This document shows, one piece after another, positions 5,190-5,871 of a stretch of DNA of 5,871 bases. The stretch is taken from contig NQJI01000104.1 in assembly GCA_002256705.1 (NCBI GenBank), forward strand, positions 1 to 5,871, in the 5' to 3' direction. The stretch is from Methylococcaceae bacterium NSM2-1 (lineage in GTDB: Bacteria; Pseudomonadota; Gammaproteobacteria; Methylococcales; Methylomonadaceae). Below the pieces are notes generated by a model, which saw nothing but the letters and a program-made list of their open reading frames with translations, was not told where the DNA came from and made no database searches. Both the position numbers and the translations under genes were made by a program. Positions within the stretch are counted from its first letter, which is position 1. Each line of letters begins with the position of its first letter.

Positions 5190-5871
5190 ATGAAGATAGG
5201 TATACCTAAAGAAATTCACCAAGGTGAAAAGCGAGTAGCCACTACGCCAGAGGCTGCCGCACAAATTATTAAACTGGGATTTTCCGTTAGCATCGAAAGC
5301 GGTGCAGGTCTTGGTGCAGATATTTCGGATGAGGCCTACAAGGAAGCGGGTGTTGAAATCGTACCCGATACCAGAACGCTTTGGAAGCAATCCGATATCG
5401 TCATGAAAGTGCGTGCACCTGAGCGAAACCTTAAATTGGCAATAGAAGAAACGGATCTGTTATCCCCACATTCTTGTTTAATCAGTTTTATCTGGCCTGC
5501 ACAGAATGAAGCGTTGATGCAGAAACTGGCGGCAAAACACATCACCGTGCTGGCTATGGACAGTGTACCGCGTATGTCCAGAGCGCAAAAGCTGGATGCG
5601 TTGAGTTCCATGGCCAATATTGCAGGCTATAGGGCTATCGTTGAAGCTGCACAACATTTCGGGCGTTTTTTTACCGGCCAAATCACCGCCGCAGGTAAAA
5701 TACCCCCGGCTAAAGTGCTGGTCATCGGTGCGGGCGTAGCAGGTCTTGCCGCCATTGGCGCCGCAAAAGGCATGGGTGCAATTGTCCGGTCATTTGATAC
5801 CCGGCCGGAAGTGAAAGAACAGATTGAAAGTATGGATGCTGAATTTTTGATGCTGAATTTCAAGGAAGAAG
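5190..5871 (+). CDS. pntA: NAD(P) transhydrogenase subunit alpha, partial (C-terminus off the right edge)
   Basis: PntA is the NAD(H)-binding subunit of the membrane-bound proton-translocating transhydrogenase, which uses proton-motive force to reduce NADP+ with NADH. The 227 visible residues cover the start of domain I: the N-terminal KIGIPKE block, FIWPAQN (100-106), the highly conserved MDSVPRMSRAQ (123-133), SSMANIAGYRA (139-149), and the NAD-binding Rossmann loop GAGVAGLAA (180-188) followed by SFDTRPEVKE (201-210). It matches E. coli PntA closely along its whole length by memory. Residue 215 is Asp in SMDAEF where glycine is usual, a minor change. The ATG has GGAG (5181-5184) five bases upstream. 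About half of a usual PntA is present; pntB would be expected beyond the window. It is divergent from the cofactor genes, and a link to NADPH supply in C1 metabolism is inference. Confidence 0.97.
   Translation, partial: MKIGIPKEIHQGEKRVATTPEAAAQIIKLGFSVSIESGAGLGADISDEAYKEAGVEIVPDTRTLWKQSDIVMKVRAPERNLKLAIEETDLLSPHSCLISFIWPAQNEALMQKLAAKHITVLAMDSVPRMSRAQKLDALSSMANIAGYRAIVEAAQHFGRFFTGQITAAGKIPPAKVLVIGAGVAGLAAIGAAKGMGAIVRSFDTRPEVKEQIESMDAEFLMLNFKEE

Noticed and set aside
5835..5860. Tandem-looking repeat GATGCTGAATTT, two copies 14 bases apart in pntA
   Set aside because: The protein keeps the expected spacing of the family here (SMxAEF then NFKEE), so this is not an insertion and the similarity is probably chance.
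5127..5863. Several leftward open frames of 67-93 codons
   Set aside because: They are antisense to pntA, which is unambiguous.
1..5871. CRISPR array, tRNA, rRNA or insertion sequence
   Set aside because: I saw no regularly spaced repeats, no cloverleaf-like or rRNA segments, and no transposase fragments or terminal inverted repeats.

Overview
The window looks like a piece of a gammaproteobacterial methylotroph chromosome, most likely a methanotroph of the Methylococcales. Two observations support this. A beta-ribofuranosylaminobenzene 5'-phosphate (beta-RFAP) synthase sits beside other proteins typical of tetrahydromethanopterin (H4MPT) gene islands, and such islands outside archaea occur in C1-utilising bacteria. 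The adjacent pntA is very close to the enterobacterial protein. The genus is inference.

Layout. Five leftward genes fill positions 1-4917. In transcription order they are a predicted nucleotidyltransferase of the kind found in methanogens and methylotrophs (4917-3970), a HAD-family phosphatase (3977-3315, overlapping the previous gene by 8 bases), beta-RFAP synthase mptG (start uncertain, stop at 2214), a CorA-type metal transporter with an MgtE-like N-terminus (2134-764), and an ATP-grasp ligase running off the left edge (676-1). A 20-codon ORF (4979-4917) precedes the nucleotidyltransferase and touches it through a TGATG junction. On the right, the first 227 codons of pntA (NAD(P) transhydrogenase alpha subunit) run rightward from 5190 off the window edge.

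The roughly 210-base divergent gap (4980-5189) carries a 12-base palindrome, a 10-base direct repeat, a TTATCTC-N7-GAGATAA inverted repeat, a good sigma-70-like promoter for pntA, and a hairpin plus T-run in the pntA leader that could act as an attenuator.

How the genes may work together: MptG makes the first committed arylamine intermediate of H4MPT, the cofactor that carries C1 units during formaldehyde oxidation. The ATP-grasp, HAD and nucleotidyltransferase proteins are candidates for poorly defined steps of the same pathway. The metal transporter looks like an insertion into this group, since its sampled G+C is higher than that of its flanks. PntAB would adjust the NADH/NADPH balance. 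Nothing here is a clearly undescribed system. The most interesting points are the uncharacterised cofactor-associated genes, the MgtE/CorA hybrid with a GMS motif instead of GMN, the micro-ORF, and the pntA leader.
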